A stretch of DNA of 64,000 nucleotides from Hymenobacter arizonensis (lineage in GTDB: Bacteria > Bacteroidota > Bacteroidia > Cytophagales > Hymenobacteraceae), in NCBI RefSeq assembly GCF_900115775.1, contig NZ_FOXS01000007.1, forward strand, positions 186,001 to 250,000, given 5' to 3'. The translations under genes were made by a program, and so were the position numbers. Positions 47,131 through 55,971 of this stretch are shown here, piece by piece (the first letter of the stretch is position 1; every line of letters begins with the position of its first letter). Below the pieces are notes generated by a model. It did not search any database, was not told the origin of the DNA, and saw nothing but the letters and a program-made list of their open reading frames with translations.

Positions 47131-47180
47131 GTTCGATTTTTCAGAAATTAGGCTGGTGCCAAAGGTAGGGCGGCGCGGGC

Positions 47181-49175
47181 TCAGACGGGCAGCGTCAGCA
47201 CGAATTGAGTGCCCTCGTCTTCCTCGCTCTCCACGGCCAGCGTGCCGCCGTGCCCGGTGGTCACGATGTCGTGGCTCAGCGAGAGGCCCAGGCCCGTGCC
47301 TTCGCCTACGGGCTTGGTGGTGAAGAAGGGCTGAAATATTTTGGCCTTCACCTTCTCCGGCATGCCCGTGCCGTTGTCGCCGATGCGGATTTCGACCCCG
47401 CCGGGCACGGCCTGGGTGCTCACCGTCACGGCGGGGCGGTAGGCCGGGTCGGGGCTCTGCCGCTGGCGCTGCTGCACGGCATGGAAGGCGTTGGTAAACA
47501 AATTAATCAGCACGCGGCTCAAGTCTTGCGGCACCACCGACACCGCGGGCAGCGCAGGCGCGAGCTCCGTGCTGAGCTCCGCGGTGAAGTCCTTTTCCTT
47601 GGTGCGCAGGCCCTGGTAGGCCAGGCGCAGGCTTTCCTCCACCAGGGCGTTGAGGTCGGTGGCTTCGCGCTGGCCCGTGCCGGTGCGCGAATGCTCCAGC
47701 ATGCCCTTGATGATGGACGTGGCCCGCTGGCCGTGCTGGCTGATTTTCTGTAGGTTTTGCTTGAGCCCGGCCAGAATTTCTTGTTCCAGGCCCGCGTTGC
47801 GGGCGGGGTCGCGGTGGTCGCCGGCTATTTCGTCCACCAGGTCGGTGCTGACTTCGGCAAAGTTCTTCACGAAGTTGAGCGGGTTTTGCAGCTCGTGGGC
47901 AATGCCGGCCGTGAGCTCGCCCAGGAAAGCCATTTTCTCGCGCTGCACCAGCTGGTCCTGGGCCGTTTTCAGCTCGGCCAATGACTGCTCCAGGGCTTCT
48001 TTGGCGCGCTGCTGTTGGCTGGCGTGGCGCCCCAGCAGCGCCGTGAGCGCCAGCAGGCCAATCACGCCACCCACCAGGGCGTAGGTGCGGTAGCGCGACT
48101 TGAGGGAGGCTTCGTTGGCGGCGGCTTCCTGGGCGCGCTGCTGCTCGCGGTAGTTCAGGCTTTGCAGCCGCATCACCTTCTCCTGGCCAAACAAGGTGTC
48201 TTTCATCACCAGCATCAGGCTCTGATATTTTAGGGCGCTGTCGGGCCGGTTGCGGGCCTTGAAGTTTTGGGTGAGGAGCGTGCTGGCGTTGAGCACGCCC
48301 CGCAGGAAGCCGTTGGTTTGGGCCGCCTGGCAACCCACGCGGGCATAGTAGATGCTGGAGTCGAGGCGGCCGGTTTGCTGATACAGCGTGGCCATGCCCA
48401 CGTTGGCAAAGTTGAGGCTGCGCAGGTGCCGCACCTTGTTCGACTCGGCGATGCTTTCGCGGTAGAAGGCGCGGGCCTCCTTCATTTTTCCCTCCTTCCG
48501 GGCCACGTTGCCTAGCCCGTACAGAATATAGTTGGTGGGCGTGCGGATGCGGCGGGCCAGGGCATAGGCCCGCTCCTGGTACATGCGCGCCGAATCAAGC
48601 TCATTGAATAGGTCGTAGGCCAGGCCAATGTTGCTCAAATCTATCACCATGCGGCGCTCGTCGCGCAGGGCCTCGCCCAGGCGCAGGGCCCGGAAGTAGT
48701 AGGCCAGCCCCTGCTCCCGGTCGCGCAAGTACACGTAGATAATGCCGATGCTCCGCAGGTTCTGGGCTTCCAAGGCACGGTCCTTGGTGGCTTTGGCAAT
48801 GCGCAGCGACTCTTGAAACAATTCCAGTGAGCGGGCAAGGTTACTCTCGCGCAGGGCCGCCCCCAAACGGTTCAGGGCCTCGCCCTCGCCGTGCGGGTAG
48901 CCAATGCGGCGGGCCAGCGTTAGCGCCTTGATGGCGTACACGGCCGCCGAGTCGGTGCGCTGGGTCCAGAGCTGGTCGCTGATTTGGCACAGCAGTATTA
49001 CGCGCCGGGTATCGGCCTGGGGCTGCGCCAGGAGTTGGCGCAGACTGTCCACGGTCCGGCTTTGGGGCATGGCCGGCGCCGGCAACGCCGTTGCTTCCGC
49101 ACCCACACAGACTGTCAGCCACAAGCTCATCGCTAGGACAAGCCGGCCAAATGCGTGGGAAGCAGAAAAAGGCAT
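47181..49175 (-). CDS. TPR sensor histidine kinase (array member 1)
   Basis: 664 residues from the ATG at 49175. Signal peptide about 1-30. TPR repeats about 60-330 (ALNRLGAALRESNLARSLELFQ, QNLRSIGIIYVYLRDREQGLAYY, YGLGNVARKEGKMKEARAFY). One membrane helix about 364-384 (TYALVGGVIGLLALTALLG), a coiled coil about 388-415, then HisKA with phospho-accepting H427 in GIAHELQNPLNF and an HATPase with NAFHAVQQRQ, IRIGDNGTGM, FTTKPVGEGTGLGLSLSHDI. The sensor part should lie in the periplasm. The array members share the kinase half almost word for word. Likely partners: the adjacent receivers. Confidence 0.95.
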   Translation of the reverse strand: MPFSASHAFGRLVLAMSLWLTVCVGAEATALPAPAMPQSRTVDSLRQLLAQPQADTRRVILLCQISDQLWTQRTDSAAVYAIKALTLARRIGYPHGEGEALNRLGAALRESNLARSLELFQESLRIAKATKDRALEAQNLRSIGIIYVYLRDREQGLAYYFRALRLGEALRDERRMVIDLSNIGLAYDLFNELDSARMYQERAYALARRIRTPTNYILYGLGNVARKEGKMKEARAFYRESIAESNKVRHLRSLNFANVGMATLYQQTGRLDSSIYYARVGCQAAQTNGFLRGVLNASTLLTQNFKARNRPDSALKYQSLMLVMKDTLFGQEKVMRLQSLNYREQQRAQEAAANEASLKSRYRTYALVGGVIGLLALTALLGRHASQQQRAKEALEQSLAELKTAQDQLVQREKMAFLGELTAGIAHELQNPLNFVKNFAEVSTDLVDEIAGDHRDPARNAGLEQEILAGLKQNLQKISQHGQRATSIIKGMLEHSRTGTGQREATDLNALVEESLRLAYQGLRTKEKDFTAELSTELAPALPAVSVVPQDLSRVLINLFTNAFHAVQQRQRQSPDPAYRPAVTVSTQAVPGGVEIRIGDNGTGMPEKVKAKIFQPFFTTKPVGEGTGLGLSLSHDIVTTGHGGTLAVESEEDEGTQFVLTLPV

Positions 49176-49842
49176 GGTATTAATGGTCAATAAATTACAG
49201 CTTAGGCAAGCAGATAACAAACTCATTGACAATGTCATTGACGCTGCCCACCGTGAGCAAACCGGCGTGTGCTTTGGGTGTCGAAGCCCGTCCTATAAGC
49301 GCAGGCCTACGCCCTCACTAAGGGCTTGGATAAAGAAGGGCCAGCACGTATTTCGTTGCACGCTGGCTAACAGGTCTTGAACCGCCCGAGCCGGGCTTTG
49401 CCCGCTTCAAACTGACATGCTGGTTGTATCAACCTGACTAACGGCTACGCTGTTTTTTCAAAGTGATGCTTGCCGCAGCAAAGTTGTTCACAAAATTGAG
49501 ATAATCTTGCAATATATAGGCAATAAGGTTGAGTATTTCGCAGGAAAATGACAAACCACTGAATAGACCCAGCTTTTGTTAGCTGGTGCGTAGTTCAATA
49601 CGACGGCCGTGTCAGGTTGAGCTTTACTGCAAAACTTACTTTACAAAACGGTAAAGAAGTCCGGTGACTGGGTTAGTGTAAGTCAGACTAATGCATCTGG
49701 AAGGCGCAGCAGTCCCTGCCGGTGCCAATGGCACAGGATTTTAGCTCGCTGCTAGCGACCCTTTACAATTAAATTATAATAAGTTGAGTTACTATCCAGC
49801 ACTAAGCACACCCACGAAATAGGCAGAACAGCCTGCAATTGA
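49176..49842. other. Non-coding region between kinase genes 1 and 2
   Basis: 667 bases without a credible gene, more AT-rich toward 49430-49800. The first 50 bases probably hold the promoter of kinase 1. No repeats, RNA gene or remnant of a further kinase could be recognised by eye. Confidence 0.5.
49190..49221 (-). promoter_or_regulatory. Possible promoter of kinase 1
   Basis: On the minus strand TTTG (49221-49218) is followed after 20 bases by TAATTTAT (49197-49190), similar in type and spacing to the Bacteroidota TTTG / TAnnTTTG promoter, about 15 bases before the ATG. The -7 box lacks the final G, so this is tentative. Confidence 0.3.
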
Positions 49843-51237
49843 TTAGCTGCCTTGCTTGATAGGCAGGCTAATCAGAAACTCCGTGAATTCTCCCTCCTTG
49901 GAGGTGACGGTGAGCGTGCCGCTGTGCCCCTGGGTCACAATATCGTAGCTCAGCGAAAGGCCCAGGCCGGTGCCTTCGCCGCTGGGCTTGGTGGTGAAGA
50001 AGGGCTGGAATATTTTTTGCCGCACCGCTTCCGGAATCCCGAGGCCATTGTCCCGCACCCGAATCTCGACCTGGTCGCCCCGCTGGCGGGTTTGCACGGC
50101 CACGGTAGGCGCATAGCCGGCTTCACCCTGCAATTGGCGCTGGCGCACAGCATAAAAGGCATTGCTGAACAGGTTGAGCAGCACCCGGCCCAGGTCGGGC
50201 CCAATGGCTTCGACCAAGGGCAGGTCGGGCGCGAAATCATCGCGCAGGGTCGCGTTGAAGGACTTGTCTTTGGCGCGCAGGCCCTGGTAGGCCAGGCGCA
50301 GGTACTCGTCGGCCAGGTGGTTGATGTTGGTGGGCTGGCGCTCGCCGGTGCTGGCGCGGCTGTGCTCCAGCATGCCCTTCACAATGCTGGCGGCCCGCTG
50401 CCCGTGGTGGTGAATCTTTTGCAGATTCTGGGCAATGTCGTCGAGCAGCTCGGCTTCCAACCCGGGGTCGCGCTGCGGGCGGGCCTGTTCTTCGCGCAGC
50501 TCGGTCAGCATTTCCACGCTCACATCGGCGAAGTTGTTGACGAAGTTGAGCGGGTTTTGAATCTCGTGGGCAATGCCGGCCGTGAGCTCGCCCAAGCTGG
50601 CCATTTTCTCGGACTGTACCAGCTGGGCCTGGGTGGTGCGCAGCTCGGTGAGGGCCGTGCGCAGTTCCTCGGCCTGAAATGTGAGGGCGGAAGTGCGTTC
50701 GGCCACCAGCCGTTCCAGCTCGGCGTTTTGGGCTTCGATAAGGCGCTTGGCTTTCTCCTCTTCTTCGCGCAGCAGCCGCTCTTTTTCCAGCGCTTTTTTT
50801 AGGTTGCGTGCAATGATGGTGAAGGTAATCAGCCAGATAATGGCAAAGCCCTGGGTGGTATCCAGCACCTGGTCGAACTCCTTGGGCAGGCTCCCGTCGG
50901 AATCAGACAGCAGAAATTCAACGGTTTTATTTAGCAGAAACGGCGCTAACGCCAGCAGCAGCATCCGGGCCGGGCGGTAGTCGCGCACGGCCACCAGCAC
51001 GGCCGCTACGGTGAACAGCACAATCAGCCAGTAGGCGTCGGCGAGCGCTGAGCCATTCACCTTGAAGATGGCCGTAATCAGGACCAGGGCCACCATGGGC
51101 GCCCAGATGTAGCTCAGGGCTTTGTTCCAGCGCGGCAACCGGTTGGGCAGGTCCAAAAATTGGCGTAGTACCCGCACTATCAGCACGGCCACCCCCGCCA
51201 GCATGATGAGTTGACCGTAACTGGATGAGTTTGCCAT
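49843..51237 (-). CDS. Membrane histidine kinase without TPR (array member 2)
   Basis: 464 residues. Five likely membrane helices in the first 145 (LIMLAGVAVLIVRVL, YIWAPMVALVLITAIF, YWLIVLFTVAAVLVAV, MLLLALAPFLLNKTV, FAIIWLITFTIIA) with little outside the membrane. A charged coiled coil about 146-208 (KERLLREEEEKAKRLIEAQNAELERL) leads to HisKA with H224 in GIAHEIQNPLNF and HATPase blocks NAFYAVRQRQ, IRVRDNGLGI, FTTKPSGEGTGLGLSLSYDI. A membrane-intrinsic signal or a hydrophobic ligand is plausible. The gene has long gaps on both sides, so it probably has its own promoter. Confidence 0.94.
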   Translation of the reverse strand: MANSSSYGQLIMLAGVAVLIVRVLRQFLDLPNRLPRWNKALSYIWAPMVALVLITAIFKVNGSALADAYWLIVLFTVAAVLVAVRDYRPARMLLLALAPFLLNKTVEFLLSDSDGSLPKEFDQVLDTTQGFAIIWLITFTIIARNLKKALEKERLLREEEEKAKRLIEAQNAELERLVAERTSALTFQAEELRTALTELRTTQAQLVQSEKMASLGELTAGIAHEIQNPLNFVNNFADVSVEMLTELREEQARPQRDPGLEAELLDDIAQNLQKIHHHGQRAASIVKGMLEHSRASTGERQPTNINHLADEYLRLAYQGLRAKDKSFNATLRDDFAPDLPLVEAIGPDLGRVLLNLFSNAFYAVRQRQLQGEAGYAPTVAVQTRQRGDQVEIRVRDNGLGIPEAVRQKIFQPFFTTKPSGEGTGLGLSLSYDIVTQGHSGTLTVTSKEGEFTEFLISLPIKQGS

Positions 51238-51526
51238 TGCAGAGAAGAGGCTGAGACAGAAAAAAGCGTGCGAACTGTATTGCGGAAAGCTAACTCAGGC
51301 GGGGCCGCCCGGCAGCTAAGCCGCGCCGGTAGCCGGCAAAACGGCTAGCGCCCGGCACAAAGCAGTGGCGCCAAGATACTATTCGGCATATAAATAAGTC
51401 CTCGCGTACATGTTGGGCTTTCGCGCGGCCAGCGTCCGGGCTTCTAGTTTTCCAGCGCCAAGCACTGGCCACCGGGCCAGGCCTGCGGCTCCGCACGGGC
51501 GCATTCAGAGGCGGCCGCGCCCCGCT

Positions 51527-53743
51527 TCAGGCCGGCAGGGTAATAATAAACTCGCTGCCTTCGCCCTCGCAGCTTTCCACGGTGAGCGTGCCGCCGTGGC
51601 CTTTGGTCACGATGTCGTGGCTCAGCGAAAGGCCCAGGCCCGTGCCCTCGCCCGCTGGCTTGGTGGTGAAGAAGGGCTTGAACACGTTTTCTTTCACGTC
51701 CGCAGCCATGCCAATGCCGTTGTCCCGCACCCGGATTTCTACCGACTTACCATGAATCTGCGAGGTGCTTACGGCCACGGTGGGTTGGTAGGGCAGTTGG
51801 AATTCATCGCCGGCCGCTACCAGGGCCTGCTGCTGGCGCTGGCGCACGGCGTAGAGCGCGTTGGTGCAAAGGTTGACCAATACACGGCCCATGTCCTGGG
51901 TTACTACGGACACTAGTTTCAGGTTGCGGTCAAATGCCTTGTTGAGCGTCGCGTCAACGCCTTTGCCTTCGGCTTCCAAGCCTTCGTATGCCAAGGTGAG
52001 GGATTCGTCGGCCAGGGCGTTGAGGTCGGTGGGCACGCGCTGGCCCGTGCCCGAGCGCGAGTGCTCCAGCATGCCCTTGATGATGGACGAGGCCCGCTGC
52101 CCGTGCTGGCTGATTTGCTGCAGGTTCTGCTTCAGCCCGGCCAGTATCTCGCCCTCCAGCCCGGCGCCAACTCCTACTTCCTGCGGGTCGGCACTCATGC
52201 CGTCTACCAGCTCGGAGCTGACTTCGGCGAAGCTTTTCATGAACGCCAGCGGGTTTTGCAGCTCGTGGGCAATGCCGGCCGTGAGCTCGCCCAGGAAGGC
52301 CATTTTCTCGGCCTGCACCAGCTGCGACTGCGCAGTTTTCAGCTCGCTCAGGGCCAGCTCGGCGCGGTCGCGCTGGCCGGCTACCTCTTGGGTGCGGGCG
52401 GCTACCTGCTGTTCGAGCAGCTCGTTTTGGGCCGCCAGAAGGGCCTGCTTTTCCTGCTGCTGAGCCAGGGCTTGCTGCGAAAGCTCTTGCACCTGCTGCA
52501 GCTTCACGAGCAGCAGCTCGCTGTTCGAGGCAAACTCGCGGGCCAGAAACAGCGAGATGCCCAAAGCCGGAAACAGGGCCATCAGAGTCACCAGCGTAGA
52601 CGATACCCGAAAGGAAATCTGGGAGTTGGTGATAATCAGCATGGCGTAGATAAACGCGCACACCAAGGCCCCCACGAAGCCGGCTGCAATCAGGCCAGCT
52701 CCCCGCTGCCGCTGCCGCAACGCCCGCATGGTGAGCCGCAGCTGCTCAGCACTGGCCAGGGCCACAAAGCCAAAAAAGGCAAAGGAATACGATGTCATCA
52801 CCGAAAACGAGGTCAGCTGCGTGAACTCGCTCAGCACTAGGCAAACCACAAGCGCCATCCACAGGCCAGTATAGATGCGCCCCGTAGAAAACCTGAACAA
52901 CGCATAAAGCGCCCGCACGGCCCACATGTAGCTCATGAGCAGGAACACATCGGCCAGCATCCCCAGGGCCAGGGTGGCGGCCATGCCTTGGGCGCTCCAG
53001 CCAGCGTACAGTCCCAGAAACCCCAGAGCGCCGGTGCCGGCATAAATGGCGAAGTAGAGGTTGGCCCGCTGGGCAGGGTTGTAGCGCAGAAAGAACAAGT
53101 GCAGCAAGCTCAGCAGCAAAAACAGCGAAAAGGCCGCGAAGCTTGCCACTGGCACCACCGTCCGCTCCACGTTGCGCCGCAGCAGGCCGGGCAAGCCCGT
53201 GATGCGGACCCGCATGAAGTTGATGTTGTCCTTGAACCACGCCAGCGGGGGCCAGGCCGCAAACCGGATGGCCAGCACCTGCTCGGTGGGGCCCGTGAAA
53301 TGCACCTCCAGCGGGTCGGCGGTGAAGCCGGCGGGCTGCACCTTGTCCGGGGCCCCGTTCACCACGCCGTAGCGGTGCAGCAGCCGGCCGTTGAGGTACA
53401 CTTCCGAAGCGCAGGTTTGCTGAAACAGCAGCACCAGAGCGCGGGTCCGGAGGCTATCGGGCACTTGCAGCCGCAGCCGCAGCCACCCAATGGGGGCAGC
53501 CTGCACTTGGGGCAGCAGTTGGGGGCGTTGGTTGGGGTTGATGGGGGCCCAGTCGCGGTCGTCGAAATCGGGCTGGGCCCAGGCGGGGTCGTCGCCGGCC
53601 CTGAACTTCCACCCCTGGTCGAGCACCACGCCCGTGTTGGGCACGCTGCTTAACACGGGCACCGCAGCGCCGGGCACCTGCTGCGCCCGTAAGCCTGTCC
53701 CAACCAGCAGCATTAGGAGTAAAAGAGTAAGGAACCGAAGCAC
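51527..53743 (-). CDS. 7TMR-DISM histidine kinase (array member 3)
   Basis: 738 residues. Signal peptide 1-20. Periplasmic beta-sandwich about 38-185 resembling the jelly-roll seen in glycosidases and acetylesterases: LDQGWKFRAGDDPAW, DFDDRDWAPI, GWLRLRLQVPD, SEVYLNGRLLHRYG. This suggests carbohydrate sensing (inference). Seven membrane helices about 195-410. A glutamine-rich coiled coil about 415-480, then HisKA with H493 in GIAHELQNPLAF and HATPase with NALYAVRQRQ, IRVRDNGIGM, FTTKPAGEGTGLGLSLSHDI. Its ATG lies two bases after the stop of kinase 4, so the two are translationally coupled and may work as a pair. Confidence 0.94.
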   Translation of the reverse strand: MLRFLTLLLLMLLVGTGLRAQQVPGAAVPVLSSVPNTGVVLDQGWKFRAGDDPAWAQPDFDDRDWAPINPNQRPQLLPQVQAAPIGWLRLRLQVPDSLRTRALVLLFQQTCASEVYLNGRLLHRYGVVNGAPDKVQPAGFTADPLEVHFTGPTEQVLAIRFAAWPPLAWFKDNINFMRVRITGLPGLLRRNVERTVVPVASFAAFSLFLLLSLLHLFFLRYNPAQRANLYFAIYAGTGALGFLGLYAGWSAQGMAATLALGMLADVFLLMSYMWAVRALYALFRFSTGRIYTGLWMALVVCLVLSEFTQLTSFSVMTSYSFAFFGFVALASAEQLRLTMRALRQRQRGAGLIAAGFVGALVCAFIYAMLIITNSQISFRVSSTLVTLMALFPALGISLFLAREFASNSELLLVKLQQVQELSQQALAQQQEKQALLAAQNELLEQQVAARTQEVAGQRDRAELALSELKTAQSQLVQAEKMAFLGELTAGIAHELQNPLAFMKSFAEVSSELVDGMSADPQEVGVGAGLEGEILAGLKQNLQQISQHGQRASSIIKGMLEHSRSGTGQRVPTDLNALADESLTLAYEGLEAEGKGVDATLNKAFDRNLKLVSVVTQDMGRVLVNLCTNALYAVRQRQQQALVAAGDEFQLPYQPTVAVSTSQIHGKSVEIRVRDNGIGMAADVKENVFKPFFTTKPAGEGTGLGLSLSHDIVTKGHGGTLTVESCEGEGSEFIITLPA

Positions 53744-53745
53744 GG

Positions 53746-55860
53746 CTAAGCTGGTAAAGTGATAACAAACTCGGTGCCTTCGCCCTCGCGGCTCTCCACG
53801 GTGAGCGTGCCGCCGTGGCCCTTGGTCACGATGTCGTGGCTCAGCGACAGGCCCAGCCCGGTGCCCTCGCCAATGGGTTTGGTGGTAAAGAAGGAATGGA
53901 AGATTCTCTCCTTCACGGCTTCGCTCATGCCCGTGCCGTTGTCGCGCACCCGGATTTCCACCGACAGGTCGAAGTTCTGGAAGGTGCTCACGGTTACGGC
54001 CGGCACGTAGGGCACCCCGGCGGCCAGGGCCTGCTGCTGACGCTGACGCACGGCGTATAAGGCATTGGTGCAGAGGTTGAGCAGCGTGCGGCCCATGTCC
54101 TGGGCCACTACTTCCACAACATCTAGCCCGGGGTCAAAATCGCGGCCCAGCTTGGCCTGGAAAGTCTTGTCGTCGGCGCACAGGCCCTGGTAGGCCAGCA
54201 TGAGCGACTCTTCGGCCAGGGCGTTGAGGTCGGTGGGCACGCGCTGGCCCGTGCCCAGGCGGGCGTGCGCCAGCATGTCGTTGATGATGGAGGAGGCCCG
54301 CTGGCCGTGCTGGCTGATTTGCTGCAGGTTCTGCTTCAGCCCGGCCATGATTTCCTGCTCCCGCTCGGCGGTTCCCAGGCGACCGGCCGGGCGCTTGGCG
54401 CCGTCCTGGCTGAGCATGGCCACGCTCACCTCAGCAAAGTTTTTCATGAAGTTGAGCGGGTTTTGCAGCTCGTGGGCAATGCCCGCCGACAGCTCGCCCA
54501 CAAAGGCCCACTTCTCGGCTTGCACCAGCTGCCCCTGGGCGGCATGCAGCTCGTCTTGCTGCTGCTTGAGCAGGGCGTAGGCACGCCGCTTCTGGCCGTT
54601 GCTGCGCCACAGCACCACGCTCAGGCCGGCCACCGCTCCCAGGCTCATCAGGGCGCCAATCAGGAACCATTGCTGGGCGCGGTTTTGCTTGCGAATGAGC
54701 TGGCTGTTCTTGGTAAGCAGACCGATTTCCGCTTGCTTTTTGGCTAGCTCGGCCCGGTATTGCAGCACGGCCGCCCGGCGCTGCAAGTCACTGCTATTGA
54801 GGCTGTCTTTGTAGGCGCTAAACAGCTGCTCGTATCGGTAGGCATCGGCGTAGCGCCCGAGCTTGGCCGAAGCTTGGGCCATTACTTCGCTGGCGTCGCG
54901 GCTCTGGCTTTTGGCGCCGCTGCGCTGGGAAGTCAGCAGGCTTCGGCGAGCGTAAACAAGGGCGCTGTCGGGCCGGCCGGTGTGCAAAAACACGCGGGAG
55001 AGCAACAGTTCTGCGCGGGGCATTTCGCCCAGCAGCTGCAGGCTGGACGCCCTCATCAGGCTGCGCTTGGCGTAAGCAAGCGCCTGCACGTAATGCTTCT
55101 GCCGCTCGGCCATCTCACCGATGTTGATTTCCTCAAAGAGCAGCCCGGCTTGGTTGTTTGTCTGCCGCGATATGGCAAGCTCCGCTTCATAGCTGCGCTG
55201 GGCCTCCGCCCATAAGCCCTGCACGCGGTAGAGGTCGCCGAAGCCGGAGTGCGCGTTGCCCACACTCAGCAAATCGCCCGATTCCCTGGCATACTTCAGC
55301 CCCCGGCTCAGGTATTGTTGCGCGTGGCTGTACTCGCCCAGCAGCGTGCTGGTGATGCCGAGCCGGGTGTTCAGAAAAGCCATCCACTTCCGGTCGTGCT
55401 GGGCTTCGGCTAGGGCCAGGCCGCGCAGGTTTGCGGTCAAGGATTTGTCGTACATGCCCTGCTCCGAAAAAGTAGAAGACAGGTTATACAAACTCCGGGT
55501 TTGCCCCAGGCGGTTGCCCGTTTGTGCAAAGCCCGCCCGGGCTTGCTCAGAGTAGGTTTCGGCTCGGTCGTACTCGCCGCGGTGGCGGTAGTAAAACCCG
55601 AGGCCCAACTGGGCCTCGGCCATGCCAGCGCGGTAATTGAGCTGCTGGGCCAAGGTTAGGGCTTCCTGAAACAGTGCGGCCGATTCGTCGGCTACTGTAT
55701 TGCGCAGCTCCATGGCCAAGGCGTTGAGCCGATTGACCCGGCCCGTGTCCGCATGGGGGTAGGACTGTAGTTTGAGGCGCAATTCTGCCATCGATGTTTG
55801 CGCGAACAAACCCATTGGCAGTACCCAACTCAGCAGACAAAGCAATAAAACCCTACTCAT
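53746..55860 (-). CDS. TPR sensor histidine kinase (array member 4)
   Basis: 704 residues. Signal peptide 1-20 (LLCLLSWVLPMGLFAQ). TPR repeats about 35-340 (AEAQLGLGFYYRHRGEYDRAETY, YNLSSTFSEQGMYDKSLTANL, NAHSGFGDLYRVQGLWAEAQRSY). Membrane helix about 395-418 (WFLIGALMSLGAVAGLSVVLW), coiled coil, HisKA with H463 in GIAHELQNPLNF, and HATPase with NALYAVRQRQ, IRVRDNGTGM, FTTKPIGEGTGLGLSLSHDI. Stop codon two bases from the start of kinase 3. The TPR part shares its plan but little exact sequence with kinases 1 and 5. Confidence 0.95.
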   Translation of the reverse strand: MSRVLLLCLLSWVLPMGLFAQTSMAELRLKLQSYPHADTGRVNRLNALAMELRNTVADESAALFQEALTLAQQLNYRAGMAEAQLGLGFYYRHRGEYDRAETYSEQARAGFAQTGNRLGQTRSLYNLSSTFSEQGMYDKSLTANLRGLALAEAQHDRKWMAFLNTRLGITSTLLGEYSHAQQYLSRGLKYARESGDLLSVGNAHSGFGDLYRVQGLWAEAQRSYEAELAISRQTNNQAGLLFEEINIGEMAERQKHYVQALAYAKRSLMRASSLQLLGEMPRAELLLSRVFLHTGRPDSALVYARRSLLTSQRSGAKSQSRDASEVMAQASAKLGRYADAYRYEQLFSAYKDSLNSSDLQRRAAVLQYRAELAKKQAEIGLLTKNSQLIRKQNRAQQWFLIGALMSLGAVAGLSVVLWRSNGQKRRAYALLKQQQDELHAAQGQLVQAEKWAFVGELSAGIAHELQNPLNFMKNFAEVSVAMLSQDGAKRPAGRLGTAEREQEIMAGLKQNLQQISQHGQRASSIINDMLAHARLGTGQRVPTDLNALAEESLMLAYQGLCADDKTFQAKLGRDFDPGLDVVEVVAQDMGRTLLNLCTNALYAVRQRQQQALAAGVPYVPAVTVSTFQNFDLSVEIRVRDNGTGMSEAVKERIFHSFFTTKPIGEGTGLGLSLSHDIVTKGHGGTLTVESREGEGTEFVITLPA

Positions 55861-55971
55861 TCAACACAAAGAAACTTCGAAATGAGCAGCAACGCGCTAT
55901 TTTCAACCTGAAAAGCTCTTATTCCAAGATGTTTTTTACTCCTGATGGGTACAGCGGTCCAATCCTGGCAC

